Shown: piece after piece, positions 7,398-14,661 of the stretch | Layout: each line of letters starts with the position of its first letter | Position numbering within the stretch: position 1 is the stretch's first letter | NCBI GenBank assembly: GCA_021846605.1 | Contig: JAJZWQ010000020.1 | Location: 1 to 28,542 of the forward strand | Direction of reading: 5' to 3' | From: Bacillota bacterium | Lineage (GTDB): Bacteria; Bacillota_E; RBS10-35; JAJYVN01 | DNA length: 28,542 bases | The notes under the pieces: generated by a model | What the model saw: the letters and a program-made list of their open reading frames with translations, nothing else | What the model was told of the DNA's origin: nothing | Databases searched by the model: none | Translations under genes and position numbers: made by a program

Positions 7398-7889
7398 TTA
7401 TAGCATCCGGCCCATCCCTTCCCGCAGCACCACCAGGGGCAATCTCACCCCGGGCTGTGAGGGGCCCAGCATCCACCACCCGGTCGGGGAGGCGAGGGTC
7501 GTGTCGGCGGTCGTCGCTTCCACGGCGACGCGGACGGGGGCGCCCAGATTGAGGCTGAGGGTGTCCCCGGCGTGCACCGCCACCTGGAACGGCCCGCCCG
7601 CCAACGTGCCCACCCGCCACCCGTCCCGGTACAGTACAACGTCCGCCCCGTCCTGCGGGGGAACGACGCGCAGCGTCAGGTAGCCGACGGAGGCCGCGGC
7701 GCCGCCTTCCGTGCCCGCCATGACCCGCGCCGCACCGCCGCGCAGCGGCCAGGGCCCCTCCCAGCCGGGCGGCCCCCAACGCAGGGTCAGGGCCAGGGTG
7801 AGCGTGACCCCGAAGATGGCAGCGGCCTGGCCGACCAGCCGGCGTGCCGAGAACGTCCCGAACGCCAGCATCGCCATCACCGGGAGCAC
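7398..7889 (-). CDS. unrecognised small membrane-anchored protein
   Basis: A 163-aa product I do not recognise. The first 36 residues (start GTG at 7889) form a likely membrane anchor, FGTFSARRLVGQAAAIFGVT followed by LTLALTLRW. The remainder, about residues 60-163, is rich in Val, Gly and Ala in alternating pattern, including SVGYLTLRVVPPQDGADVVLY and GPFQVAVHAGDTLSLNL, and suggests a beta-sandwich domain on the outer face. There is no Cys and no obvious catalytic motif. The ribosome site is poor, so GTG at 7880 or ATG at 7877 are alternatives. It sits 21 nt after the nucleotidyltransferase-like gene and 65 nt before aroH, in the same presumed operon. Confidence 0.65.
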   Translation of the reverse strand: MLPVMAMLAFGTFSARRLVGQAAAIFGVTLTLALTLRWGPPGWEGPWPLRGGAARVMAGTEGGAAASVGYLTLRVVPPQDGADVVLYRDGWRVGTLAGGPFQVAVHAGDTLSLNLGAPVRVAVEATTADTTLASPTGWWMLGPSQPGVRLPLVVLREGMGRML

Positions 7890-7910
7890 CGTATGCGGCC
7901 CCGCGACACG

Positions 7911-8798
7911 CTAGACCGCGCCCGGGGCATCCTCGCCGAGGACGTCCGCCGAGCGGCGCCGCGGCCGGGCCCGCGGCGCCCGGCGCGCCGGGTCCCCGCC
8001 CGCCTCGGCCGCCAGAGAGGGCACCGGCAGCCCGGACTCCACCAGGACCTCCTCGAGCGTCATCTGGATGCGCTCCACCTGCCGGTAGATGCGGTTGTGG
8101 CGCAGGTTGAGGCTGCCACCCAGCATGGCCAGGTCGCCCAGGGAGGAGAGCAGGTCGAGCACCGGCCCACGCAGCCGCCGGCCGGCGGGCGTGCGCAGCC
8201 CCCCGCGGAAGGCCCACTTGGCCGGCGGCGCGGGCTCACCCGCCAGGTAGTAGCAGCAACTCAGGGCGTGCTCCAGCACGAGGCGCAGGTTGTCCAGAAC
8301 CAGAATCGGCTGTCCGCGGCGCAGCGCCCACGCCAGGCTGGCGCGGCGCTCGCGGAATGCCCGGTAGCGGCAGGCGAGCTTGCGGCGCCACAGCGCCGCG
8401 GCCGGGTGGGACGCCTCCGCCCAGAGGCGGGCCAGGCGCCCATCCGGGTCGTGGAGGATCAGCCCGTGACGCGCCAGGTGCAGCGCGGCATCTTCGCCTT
8501 CGGCTAGGGCCGTGCGCATCGCGGCCAGGGGGAGTTCCGCGTAGCGGTAGAAGTGGGGAGGACGGCGCACGTCGGTCCACTGCCAAACCAGCGGCTCCGG
8601 CTCCACCCCCCGGCCCCACGCCAGCACGAAGAGGTCGCAGCCGGAATATTCGTCGGCATCCTCGGTGACCGCCGACCCCCCGAGCACCACCCCGACCTGG
8701 CGTTCCCGTCCACGCAGGCTCCCCGGCAGGAGGTCCTCGTTGACCGCGGCGCGCGCCGCCGCCAGGAGATCCTGATGCAGGGAACCCAATGCCATCAT
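7911..8798 (-). CDS. nucleotidyltransferase-fold protein, possibly inactive
   Basis: A 295-aa soluble protein. Residues 34-60 (VGVVLGGSAVTEDADEYSGC then DLFVL) fit the entry motif of minimal nucleotidyltransferases, GS-x(9-12)-SDxD. The first Asp of that DxD pair is Gly53 here; only Asp55 remains, so metal-dependent transfer may be lost. The central part is helical (LRLVLEHALSCCYYLAGEPA and LRHNRIYRQVERIQMTLEEV), like the all-alpha substrate domain that follows such folds. The last 40 residues are an Arg/Pro/Ala-rich tail, probably disordered. ATG at 8798 and ATG at 8795 both lie just behind GGGAAGGG. It follows the rluB-like gene by 10 nt. Substrate unknown. Confidence 0.7.
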   Translation of the reverse strand: MMALGSLHQDLLAAARAAVNEDLLPGSLRGRERQVGVVLGGSAVTEDADEYSGCDLFVLAWGRGVEPEPLVWQWTDVRRPPHFYRYAELPLAAMRTALAEGEDAALHLARHGLILHDPDGRLARLWAEASHPAAALWRRKLACRYRAFRERRASLAWALRRGQPILVLDNLRLVLEHALSCCYYLAGEPAPPAKWAFRGGLRTPAGRRLRGPVLDLLSSLGDLAMLGGSLNLRHNRIYRQVERIQMTLEEVLVESGLPVPSLAAEAGGDPARRAPRARPRRRSADVLGEDAPGAV

Positions 8799-8808
8799 CC
8801 CTTCCCAC

Positions 8809-9597
8809 TCAACGGGCCGTATCGGCCCCGGTGGCCGCGCGCAGACGCGACACCTCCGCGGCGGTCAGTTCGCGCCATCCAGCCGGCGGAATCCCCTCCA
8901 GGTGCAAGCCACCGAAGCCCGTGCGCACCAACCGCAGGACATCCAGGCCCACCGCCGCGCACATCCGCCGGACCTGGCGATTGCGACCGCCCCGCAGGAC
9001 CACCCGGATCCAGCCCGCGCCCTCGATCCCCGGCCCTGGCGCCGCCCCGCGCGGGGCCCGCGCCAGCGTCTCCACGTCCTCCGCACGGGCGAACCCGTCC
9101 GACAGCCGCACGCCCTGCTCCAAGCGCCAGAGCGTATCCGCGTCCGGAACCGGCGTGACCAGGGCGGCATACGTACGCGGCACCCCGTGACGCGGATGCA
9201 GCAGAGCCTGGGCCAAGGCGCCGTCGTTGGTGACCACGAGTAGCCCCTCGCTGTCCGCGTCGAGCCGCCCCACCGGATAGAGGCGTTCCTGGCGCGGGCC
9301 CACCAGGTCGACGACCGTCGTGCGCCCGCGCGCGTCCCGGGCGGCGCAGAGCACCCCCCGCGGCTTGTGCACGACAATCGCCACCGGCGCCTCGGGGCGC
9401 ACCGCGCGGCCGTCCACCGCCACCGTGTCCCCGCGCCGGACGCGCACCGCCGGGTCCACGGCCACCTGGCCGTTCACGGTGACCCGCCCGCGGGCGATGT
9501 AGTCCGTCTCGGCCTGCCGCCGCGCCGCCACCCCACAGTGTGCCAGGAACTTGGCCAGCCGATCGCCCGCCGGGCCTCCCGGGGCGCCGGCCTTCAT
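8809..9597 (-). CDS. rluB: RsuA/RluB-family rRNA pseudouridine synthase
   Basis: Converts a specific uridine in rRNA to pseudouridine; the Bacillus neighbour of spmAB is the 23S enzyme RluB. The product has 262 aa. An N-terminal S4 RNA-binding domain (DRLAKFLAHCGVAARRQAE, residues 12-30, through about 60) is followed by the catalytic domain with GRLDADSEGLLVVTND, Asp113 being the nucleophile, and the C-terminal EGRNRQ-like motif as GGRNRQVRRMCAAVGLDVLR. The start ATG overlaps the stop of the RidA-family gene by 4 nt (ATGA), indicating translational coupling. The spmA-spmB-rluB neighbourhood supports RluB over RsuA, but the exact uridine cannot be read from the sequence. Confidence 0.88.
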   Translation of the reverse strand: MKAGAPGGPAGDRLAKFLAHCGVAARRQAETDYIARGRVTVNGQVAVDPAVRVRRGDTVAVDGRAVRPEAPVAIVVHKPRGVLCAARDARGRTTVVDLVGPRQERLYPVGRLDADSEGLLVVTNDGALAQALLHPRHGVPRTYAALVTPVPDADTLWRLEQGVRLSDGFARAEDVETLARAPRGAAPGPGIEGAGWIRVVLRGGRNRQVRRMCAAVGLDVLRLVRTGFGGLHLEGIPPAGWRELTAAEVSRLRAATGADTAR

Positions 9598-10082
9598 CCG
9601 TCGCCGCCGCCCGCCGCCAACGAGAAAAGCACCCCCACCTCCACCGGGCTACCCAGGGGAAGGGCGGCGCAGCCCACCGCGAAGCGCCGGTGCCCGCCGC
9701 CCGGGAACAGCTGGCCGAAGAGCTCCGAGGCGCCGTTGATCACCTTCGCCTGATCGCGAAAGTCCGGAACGCACTGCACAAACCCCTCCACGCTCACGGG
9801 GGCGCCCACGCCCGCGGGCCCTGCGGGCGCCACGGAACTGGCGGCGGCCAGCGCGTTCAGCGCGCACAGGCGCGCGGCGGCGTAGGCCTCCTCCAGGGCG
9901 ACCCCGGCTCCCAGCTGTCCGTGGTACTGCAACTGGCCGCCGATCACCGGCAGTTGGCCCGACACCCAGATCAATCCGCCATGGAGCACCGCCGGCACGT
10001 AGGCCGCCACGGGAGCCGGAACCGCTGGCAAGCGCAACCCCAGGTCCTCCAGCCGCTGCAGCCACGATCCGGGACCGTCCAC
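9594..10082 (-). CDS. RidA (YjgF/UK114) family protein
   Basis: Small trimeric protein family that hydrolyses reactive enamine/imine intermediates released by PLP enzymes, though this subgroup is less well studied. The GTG at 10082 (behind GGGGGGG) gives 162 aa. The opening LEDLGLRLPAVPAPVAAYVP is characteristic of the longer branch that keeps a helical N-terminal extension. SGQLPVIGGQL and GHRRFAVGCAALPLGSPVEV (131-150) are the core strands; Arg133 occupies the position of the carboxylate-binding Arg105 of classical RidA. An earlier GTG at 10115 would add 11 residues. It overlaps the downstream rluB-like gene by 4 nt and follows spmB by 96 nt. Confidence 0.85.
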   Translation of the reverse strand: MDGPGSWLQRLEDLGLRLPAVPAPVAAYVPAVLHGGLIWVSGQLPVIGGQLQYHGQLGAGVALEEAYAAARLCALNALAAASSVAPAGPAGVGAPVSVEGFVQCVPDFRDQAKVINGASELFGQLFPGGGHRRFAVGCAALPLGSPVEVGVLFSLAAGGGDG

Positions 10083-10178
10083 ACCCAACCCCCCCGCACG
10101 CCTTCCCGCGGACACCCATTCCGCCCCGGCCGGCCGGCCCCTTCTGGATCGCCCCGCCGGTGCGTCGGCGTCCCCCGC

Positions 10179-10721
10179 TCATTTTGTCCCGAAGGTGAGG
10201 CGCACGAAGAGGACGGCGAGGATGAAGCCGAAGAGGTCGGCGAGGAGTCCGACGGCCAGTGAGTGCCGGAACTTGCGGATACCGACCGAGCCGAAGTACA
10301 CGGAGAGGATGTAGAAGGTCGTGTCGGTGGAGCCCTGCAGCGTGGAGGCCAGCCGGCCCGTGTAGGAGTCCGGGCCGGCGCGGTGCAGCAACTCGGCGGT
10401 GATCGCCATGGCACCCGAGCCGGACAGGGGCCGGATCAGCATCAGCGGCAGCACGGGCGCGGGGACCCCGGCGGGTTTGAGGACCGGCGCCAGCGCGCGC
10501 GCGATCAGGTCCATCGCCCCGGAATCGCGAAAAATACCCAAAGCCGCGAATATCGCGACAACATACGGCAGGATGCGCACGGACATCTGCAGCCCCTGAC
10601 GGGCACCCTCGAGAAATACGGTATAAACGTCAATCTTGCGATAAAGGCCGTAGAGCAATACGCCAGCGAAGATGAGCGGGATGATCCAGCGTGAAACCGC
10701 CCCCATGATCGTGATGAACAC
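10179..10721 (-). CDS. spmB: spore maturation protein B
   Basis: Integral membrane protein needed, with SpmA, for proper spore-core dehydration and heat resistance. It has 180 aa versus 178 in B. subtilis. It shows the nucleoside-recognition (Gate) domain pattern: hydrophobic segments near residues 10-27, 45-65, 88-100 and 155-176, with the conserved MLIRPLSGSGAMAITAEL and STLQGSTDTTFYILSVYFGS stretches that define the SpmB group. Start ATG at 10721, 26 nt after the spmA stop. The biochemical activity of the pair is not established; transport across forespore membranes is the usual guess. Confidence 0.95.
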   Translation of the reverse strand: MFITIMGAVSRWIIPLIFAGVLLYGLYRKIDVYTVFLEGARQGLQMSVRILPYVVAIFAALGIFRDSGAMDLIARALAPVLKPAGVPAPVLPLMLIRPLSGSGAMAITAELLHRAGPDSYTGRLASTLQGSTDTTFYILSVYFGSVGIRKFRHSLAVGLLADLFGFILAVLFVRLTFGTK

Positions 10722-10747
10722 CAGATTGGCCCCCCCGGCCGGTCCGC

Positions 10748-11350
10748 CTATCGTGCCCGGGCACGCCTGGCCCTGCTGCGGCGCCGGATGATCGCATCGA
10801 GCACCAGCGCCAGAATCGTCGAACCGAAACTGGCGGCCAGAGTGCAGCCGACGATCTCGGTCGGGTTCCGGGAACCGGCGGCGGCACGGTAGGCGATGAT
10901 GGTCGCGGGGATCAGGGTCACCCCGGCGGTGTTCATCACCAGAAAGGTGATCATGGCGTCCGATGCCGTGTGCTCCTCCTCGTCATTGACCGCCTGCAGT
11001 TCCTGCATGGCTTTCAGACCAAAGGGCGTGGCGGCCTGACCCAATCCCAGCATGTTGGCGGCCACGTTCATCGCGATGGCCTGGATGGCCGCGCCGTCCT
11101 TCTGCAAGCTGGGCAGGATGCGGCTCAGCACGGGGCGCAGAACACGGGCCAAGCTGGCCATCAGGCCCGATTCCTCCGCGACGCGGGCGATGCCGAGCCA
11201 GAAGATGAGCACCCCACCCAGGCTGATAATGGTCTCCACGCCCAATTTGGCGGAGTCGAACGCGCTCTTGGTGACGATCTCCACGTTCCCGTGGATCGCC
11301 GCCACCAACACGCCGACCACGATCAGACCGACCCAGATGGCGTTGAGCAC
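10748..11350 (-). CDS. spmA: spore maturation protein A
   Basis: Partner of SpmB in spore-core dehydration. GTG at 11350 is chosen because GGGGGTG lies 5 nt upstream and because VLNAIWVGLIVVGVLVAAIH matches the known N-terminus; this gives 200 aa against 196 in B. subtilis. Family stretches include SLGGVLIFWLGIARVAEESG, NMLGLGQAATPFGLKAMQEL, and DAMITFLVMNTAGVTLIPATI. A basic tail RRRSRARRARAR ends the protein on the cytoplasmic side. It heads the long minus-strand block and is divergent from the aminotransferase gene. In-frame sequence up to 11482 is open but unlike the family. Confidence 0.95.
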   Translation of the reverse strand: MLNAIWVGLIVVGVLVAAIHGNVEIVTKSAFDSAKLGVETIISLGGVLIFWLGIARVAEESGLMASLARVLRPVLSRILPSLQKDGAAIQAIAMNVAANMLGLGQAATPFGLKAMQELQAVNDEEEHTASDAMITFLVMNTAGVTLIPATIIAYRAAAGSRNPTEIVGCTLAASFGSTILALVLDAIIRRRSRARRARAR

Positions 11351-11374
11351 GCGTGCACCCCCGAGCAGGCAGGC

Positions 11375-11404
11375 CCTGGACCCATACGCGCACGGAGGTC
11401 CAGG
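11375..11404. promoter_or_regulatory. 8-bp inverted repeat in the spmA/dat divergent region
   Basis: CCTGGACC (11375-11382) and GGTCCAGG (11397-11404) form a perfect inverted repeat with a 14-nt gap, 25 to 54 nt upstream of the spmA start. The position would suit a regulator binding site or a leader hairpin. No known operator is recognised. Confidence 0.35.
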
Positions 11405-11456
11405 CATGCCCCGTCCGTGGAGGGCCGCGGGTTGCGCGGGTAGGCATTTTTCGTTG

Positions 11457-11485
11457 TTGCCAGGTGTTCGGCGCCAAGTCATAAT
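11457..11485 (+). promoter_or_regulatory. sigma-A promoter for the D-amino-acid aminotransferase gene
   Basis: TTGCCA at 11457-11462 and CATAAT at 11480-11485 are separated by exactly 17 nt; each matches the consensus at 5 of 6 positions. It is in an unusually AT-rich patch and points into dat. Transcription would begin near 11492, leaving a leader of about 90 nt before the TTG start. Confidence 0.65.
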
Positions 11486-11584
11486 CTACGCTGCGTGCCC
11501 GGTCCGGGGTGGACCGTGGCCGCGCGGCGTTCGGCGCCGGGCCGTCCGCCGCGATCGCTTCCGATCACAGGGGAGGCGCGCCGG

Positions 11585-12436
11585 TTGTCGGAGACGGTGT
11601 ACCTGAATGGCAGGTTCATCCCGTACGAAGAGGCTCTGATCCCCATCGAGGATCGCGGTATGCTTTTCGCCGACGGTATCTATGAGGTTGTCCGAGCGTA
11701 CGGCGGCCGTCTTTTCACCCCTGACGCACATATTGAACGGCTCGCGGCAAGCGCGGCCGAACTGCATCTGGAGCTGCCGTCGGCAGACGAACTGCTGCGC
11801 GCGCTGAACGGCGTACTGGAGCGGAGCGGGCTGGGCGACTCCAGCATCTACATCCAGATCACCCGAGGTTTCGCGGGCCCCAGGTCGCACGCCGTCCCCC
11901 GCGGGGTGTCCCCGACCGTGTTCGCGGCGGCCCGGCCCGTCCCCCGCCCAGATCCCAAGCACGTGGCCAACGGCGCGGCCGCCATCACGGTACCGGACCG
12001 CCGCTGGCACATGTGCCATGTCAAATCGGTGGGACTCTTGCTCAACACCCTCGCCAAGCAGGCGGCGCTGGACCTCGGCGCCCAGGAGGCGCTCTTCCTG
12101 CGCGACGGCGTGCTGACCGAAGGTTCGGCGACCAACGCGTTTGCCATCTTCGGCGGTACCGTCCACACGCACCCGGAGGGCCCGCACATCCTGTCGGGGA
12201 TCACGCGGCAGATCGTCCTGGAACTGTGCGCGGACGGCCAGATCCCGGTACGGCTGGAACCCGTCCTGGTCGGGCGCCTCTACCAGGCCGACGAGGTGTT
12301 CGTCACGGGCACGAACACCGAGGTCCTGCCGATACGCACGGTCGACGCCCACACCATCGGTTCGAGCCAGCCCGGACCGGTCACCCGGCGGCTGCAGCAG
12401 GCGTTCGCCCAGCGCGTCTCGGAACTTCGCGCCTAG
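11585..12436 (+). CDS. dat: D-amino-acid aminotransferase
   Basis: PLP-dependent fold-IV transaminase exchanging amino groups among D-amino acids, chiefly D-Ala + 2-oxoglutarate to D-Glu + pyruvate, for peptidoglycan. The TTG at 11585 lies 8 nt behind GGGGAGG and gives 283 aa; the thermophilic Bacillus enzyme has 282. Lys147 in CHVKSVGLLLN carries PLP; Glu179 in LTEGSATN is the PLP N1 partner. Tyr33 (DGIYEVV) and the Arg100-x-His102 pair (GPRSHAVP) form the carboxylate trap that separates D-amino-acid from branched-chain transaminases. A longer open frame to 11495 lacks a ribosome site. It stands on the plus strand between two minus-strand sporulation blocks, followed by a hairpin. Confidence 0.93.
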   Translation: MSETVYLNGRFIPYEEALIPIEDRGMLFADGIYEVVRAYGGRLFTPDAHIERLAASAAELHLELPSADELLRALNGVLERSGLGDSSIYIQITRGFAGPRSHAVPRGVSPTVFAAARPVPRPDPKHVANGAAAITVPDRRWHMCHVKSVGLLLNTLAKQAALDLGAQEALFLRDGVLTEGSATNAFAIFGGTVHTHPEGPHILSGITRQIVLELCADGQIPVRLEPVLVGRLYQADEVFVTGTNTEVLPIRTVDAHTIGSSQPGPVTRRLQQAFAQRVSELRA

Positions 12437-12455
12437 CACGGCATCGGACTCCCGG

Positions 12456-12496
12456 GCACGTTCAGCGGGGACACTAGGGGTGGACGCTGAACGTGC
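12456..12496. repeat. 12-bp perfect inverted repeat, 17-nt loop, after dat
   Basis: GCACGTTCAGCG (12456-12467) is the exact reverse complement of CGCTGAACGTGC (12485-12496), with a 17-nt loop. It begins 20 nt after the dat stop and has no T-tract. It may end dat transcription or structure the leader of the glycine-rich gene. Geometry (12-17-12) is identical to the repeat at 3206-3246. Confidence 0.7.
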
Positions 12497-12605
12497 GATC
12501 GGGTGGGGACGTGCCTTGCGCAATCGACAGAGCCTCTCGGCCAAAGCCTTCCGGCGGCGCTTCCCCCCTGCCGCGCCATTTGCAGGTCCAGCAGGGGGCG
12601 ACGCC

Positions 12606-13151
12606 TTGGGAACGAGCGGCGGCGGCGGATCCGACGGGCAGGGACAGTTGCTGGCGCACATCTACGACATGCTCTCGCGGCAGGGCGGGGGCCAGGGATC
12701 CGGCGGCGGGGCCAACGCGGGGAACAGCGGCGGAGGCGGGTCCGGGGGTGGCTCGGGCGCGTCCAGCGGCAGCGTGCCGCTACCGGAGCTGTTGCAACTT
12801 GTGCTGGCCCAGATGAAGCAATCCGGCGGCAATGCCGGAGGCGGAGCCTCCGGGTCCGGAGGGACCTCGGGTCCGGATGCGTCCGCAACGACCATCCCCA
12901 TTGCCAAGGTGCTCGAACTGGCCCTGGGGGGTTCGGGGTCGGGTGCGGCAGGCGGCGGTTCGACCTCCACGGGTGGCGGGGCGGGCGGCGGTGGCAGCAA
13001 CCTGCAGCAGCTATCCCAGGAGCTGACGGTCACTCTCAAGAAGCTGCGCAACATCCTGCAGGAGACGCACAGCCTGGCGGAGCGCATTGAATCCGCCCTG
13101 TCCCAGGCCCAGAGCGGAGGCCATCCAGGGGGCGGCCAGGGGTCCAACTAG
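12606..13151 (+). CDS. unrecognised glycine-rich protein with helical blocks
   Basis: I recognise no family. From the TTG at 12606 (AGGGGG 7 nt upstream) the product is 181 aa, over a third Gly, plus Ser and Ala. Four hydrophobic/amphipathic blocks interrupt Gly-Ser linkers: QLLAHIYDMLSR, PLPELLQLVLAQMKQ, IPIAKVLELAL, and a long C-terminal helix NLQQLSQELTVTLKKLRNIL followed by QETHSLAERIESALSQAQ that could form a coiled coil. There is no signal peptide, Cys or enzyme motif. The frame stays open upstream to GTG at 12480, inside the hairpin, adding 42 basic residues; that start lacks a ribosome site. Low-complexity linkers with repeated helices suggest a self-associating structural or spore-surface protein, which is inference only. 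A strong hairpin closes the gene. Confidence 0.65.
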   Translation: MGTSGGGGSDGQGQLLAHIYDMLSRQGGGQGSGGGANAGNSGGGGSGGGSGASSGSVPLPELLQLVLAQMKQSGGNAGGGASGSGGTSGPDASATTIPIAKVLELALGGSGSGAAGGGSTSTGGGAGGGGSNLQQLSQELTVTLKKLRNILQETHSLAERIESALSQAQSGGHPGGGQGSN

Positions 13152-13181
13152 CCGCCCGTCCCCAGGCGGCACCGGCAGGGC

Positions 13182-13215
13182 ACGGACGGGCCCGGGGGAT
13201 CCCGGACCCGTCCGT
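13182..13215. terminator. bidirectional hairpin terminator
   Basis: Left arm 13182-13196 and right arm 13201-13215 pair over 15 bp with one mismatch around a GGAT loop. It lies in the 95-nt gap between two convergent genes, the ideal place for a shared terminator. A short pyrimidine-rich stretch follows on the plus strand; no true T-tract. The arm contains CGGACGGGCCCG, identical to one arm of the repeat at 3206-3246. Confidence 0.65.
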
Positions 13216-13246
13216 TCGTGTTCCTCCGCCGCGGCGCGCGGCTGGA

Positions 13247-14590
13247 TCAGCCCGCCGCACTGCTGGAACTGGACGACGACGTCATCCCCTTGCCGCCGGT
13301 CGCAGACTGGGACGTGCTGGACTTGGCGGTCGGAGCGGGACCGGTGGTACTGCTGCTCCCCTTCCCCTTTGTCGCCGACGGTGTCGACGTCGTCGATGAG
13401 GCGCCCGTGGAAGAGGCCACCGTCCTACTGGTCTTGCTGCTGGTCTTGCTGGTTTTGCTCGGCGTGCTGGCGCTACTGGTGCTGCTGGTGCTGCTGGTCT
13501 TGCTCGGCGTGCTGGCGCTGCTGCTCGACGTTGGGACCGCCGTGCCCGTGGCGGCCGTCCCCGCCGCCGAGCGCAGCGCCTGCCAGTAGGCCGCGGTCTC
13601 GTACCCGCCCATCCACAGCGCCAGACCGGCCACATGCATGCTCCGCGCCATTTTGATGATTGGCTGGATCGCCGTCCCGTCCTCGTACCAGACCGTGTGG
13701 ACCACGCCGTTCGCCGTGTAGGTGAAGTGCGGCGACCCGTCGGAGCTCCGCTGGACGGTGACGTGGTGGGCGGCGATCAGCGCCTGCACCTGGGGGAGAG
13801 ACAGCGTCGTGGCCTGCGTGCTCGATCCCGCCCAGTCATACCCGTAGTCGGCCAGTCCGACGATCAGGCGGTTGGCGGGGATGCCGAGTTGGAGCGCAAG
13901 CTTGACGCGCGTAGTGACCCAGGCCAGTGGCGCGACCGGCCCGGAGTTCGATCCGCTGTCATGGGCGTCGTAGGTCATGAGCACAACGTCGGTGGAGGCG
14001 CGCGCCAACTTCGGGTAGTCGTAGGCCTGGGCGGCGCCGCGCTTGCTGCCCGCCGGGATGATGTCGATGGTCAGGGTCTTGCCCATGGCCTGGGTCTTGG
14101 CGTACAGCTGCTGCATGAACAGGGTCAGTCCGTTCCGCGCCGAGGTCTTGAGCAGTTCGAAGTCGATGTTCAGCCCGGTGTAGCTCGGCTGGTTCTTCAA
14201 CATCGTGGCCAGCGCGTTCACGGCTCTGGTCCGCGCCGTGGCGTTTTCCAGAAAGCTGCTCGTGCCCTGGTAGTTGACGATCAGCGGCGTGAGCTTGAGG
14301 TGCGCCGTCGTGGCGAAGGTCTTGATGTTGTTCATGCTCAGGTCCCGCAGGCTGCCGTCCGGCATGATCTTATACCAGTCCGGGGCCAGGCCGGACATCG
14401 CCGAGCGGTTGGCGGAGATCAGCGGCAGGATCGTGCCCTGCGGCTTCTCCAGGGCGGGATCGTAGAACACCAACACCCGCAACCGGGGCAGGCTCCCGTT
14501 GGGATTCGGCATCTGGCGTGCCGTGCCGCAAGCGGCGGCGACCAAGCCTAGAATCAGCATCATGGCGAGCGCGGCGCGTCTCCTCAGCAC
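13247..14590 (-). CDS. GH18-fold lipoprotein with Ser/Thr-rich tail
   Basis: Predicted exported glycosidase of the chitinase-like family 18, the fold also used by spore-cortex enzymes of the YaaH/SleL type. The GTG at 14590 follows GAGGGGG and gives 447 aa. Residues 1-21 are a lipoprotein signal ending in the lipobox LVAAAC, so Cys21 would be lipidated and the protein held on the outer membrane face. The GH18 signature appears as YTGLNIDFELL (137-147), keeping the catalytic pair Asp143 and Glu145; VVLMTYDAHD (202-211) and GLALWMGGYE (322-331) are the later barrel strands. About residues 345-447 are a Ser/Thr/Lys tail with a 15-residue repeat (SASTPSKTS at 358 and 373). No LysM domain is present. 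Substrate could be chitin, glycan or cortex. Confidence 0.82.
   Translation of the reverse strand: MLRRRAALAMMLILGLVAAACGTARQMPNPNGSLPRLRVLVFYDPALEKPQGTILPLISANRSAMSGLAPDWYKIMPDGSLRDLSMNNIKTFATTAHLKLTPLIVNYQGTSSFLENATARTRAVNALATMLKNQPSYTGLNIDFELLKTSARNGLTLFMQQLYAKTQAMGKTLTIDIIPAGSKRGAAQAYDYPKLARASTDVVLMTYDAHDSGSNSGPVAPLAWVTTRVKLALQLGIPANRLIVGLADYGYDWAGSSTQATTLSLPQVQALIAAHHVTVQRSSDGSPHFTYTANGVVHTVWYEDGTAIQPIIKMARSMHVAGLALWMGGYETAAYWQALRSAAGTAATGTAVPTSSSSASTPSKTSSTSSTSSASTPSKTSKTSSKTSRTVASSTGASSTTSTPSATKGKGSSSTTGPAPTAKSSTSQSATGGKGMTSSSSSSSAAG
13455..13519. repeat. 20-bp direct repeat inside the GH18 gene tail
   Basis: TTGCTCGGCGTGCTGGCGCT occurs at 13455-13474 and again at 13500-13519, spaced 45 bp (15 codons). 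The surrounding sequence is a degenerate CTG/GTC-type microrepeat on the plus strand, coding Ser/Thr/Lys on the minus strand. Such sequence changes length easily by slippage. Confidence 0.8.
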
Positions 14591-14661
14591 GGACTATTCC
14601 CCCTCGCGACTCTGAGCAGCGTGCCCAGATACGCAGGGAGTGTTCCCGCAGGCCGGCCGAG

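Noticed and set aside
11486..12661. 391-codon minus-strand open frame opposite dat
   Set aside because: The plus strand encodes a complete D-amino-acid aminotransferase with catalytic Lys and carboxylate trap; the minus frame has no recognisable feature.
13430..13530. Possible CRISPR-like or minisatellite array
   Set aside because: Only two 20-bp units separated by degenerate Ser/Thr/Lys codons inside the GH18 frame; this is a coding microrepeat, not repeat-spacer structure.
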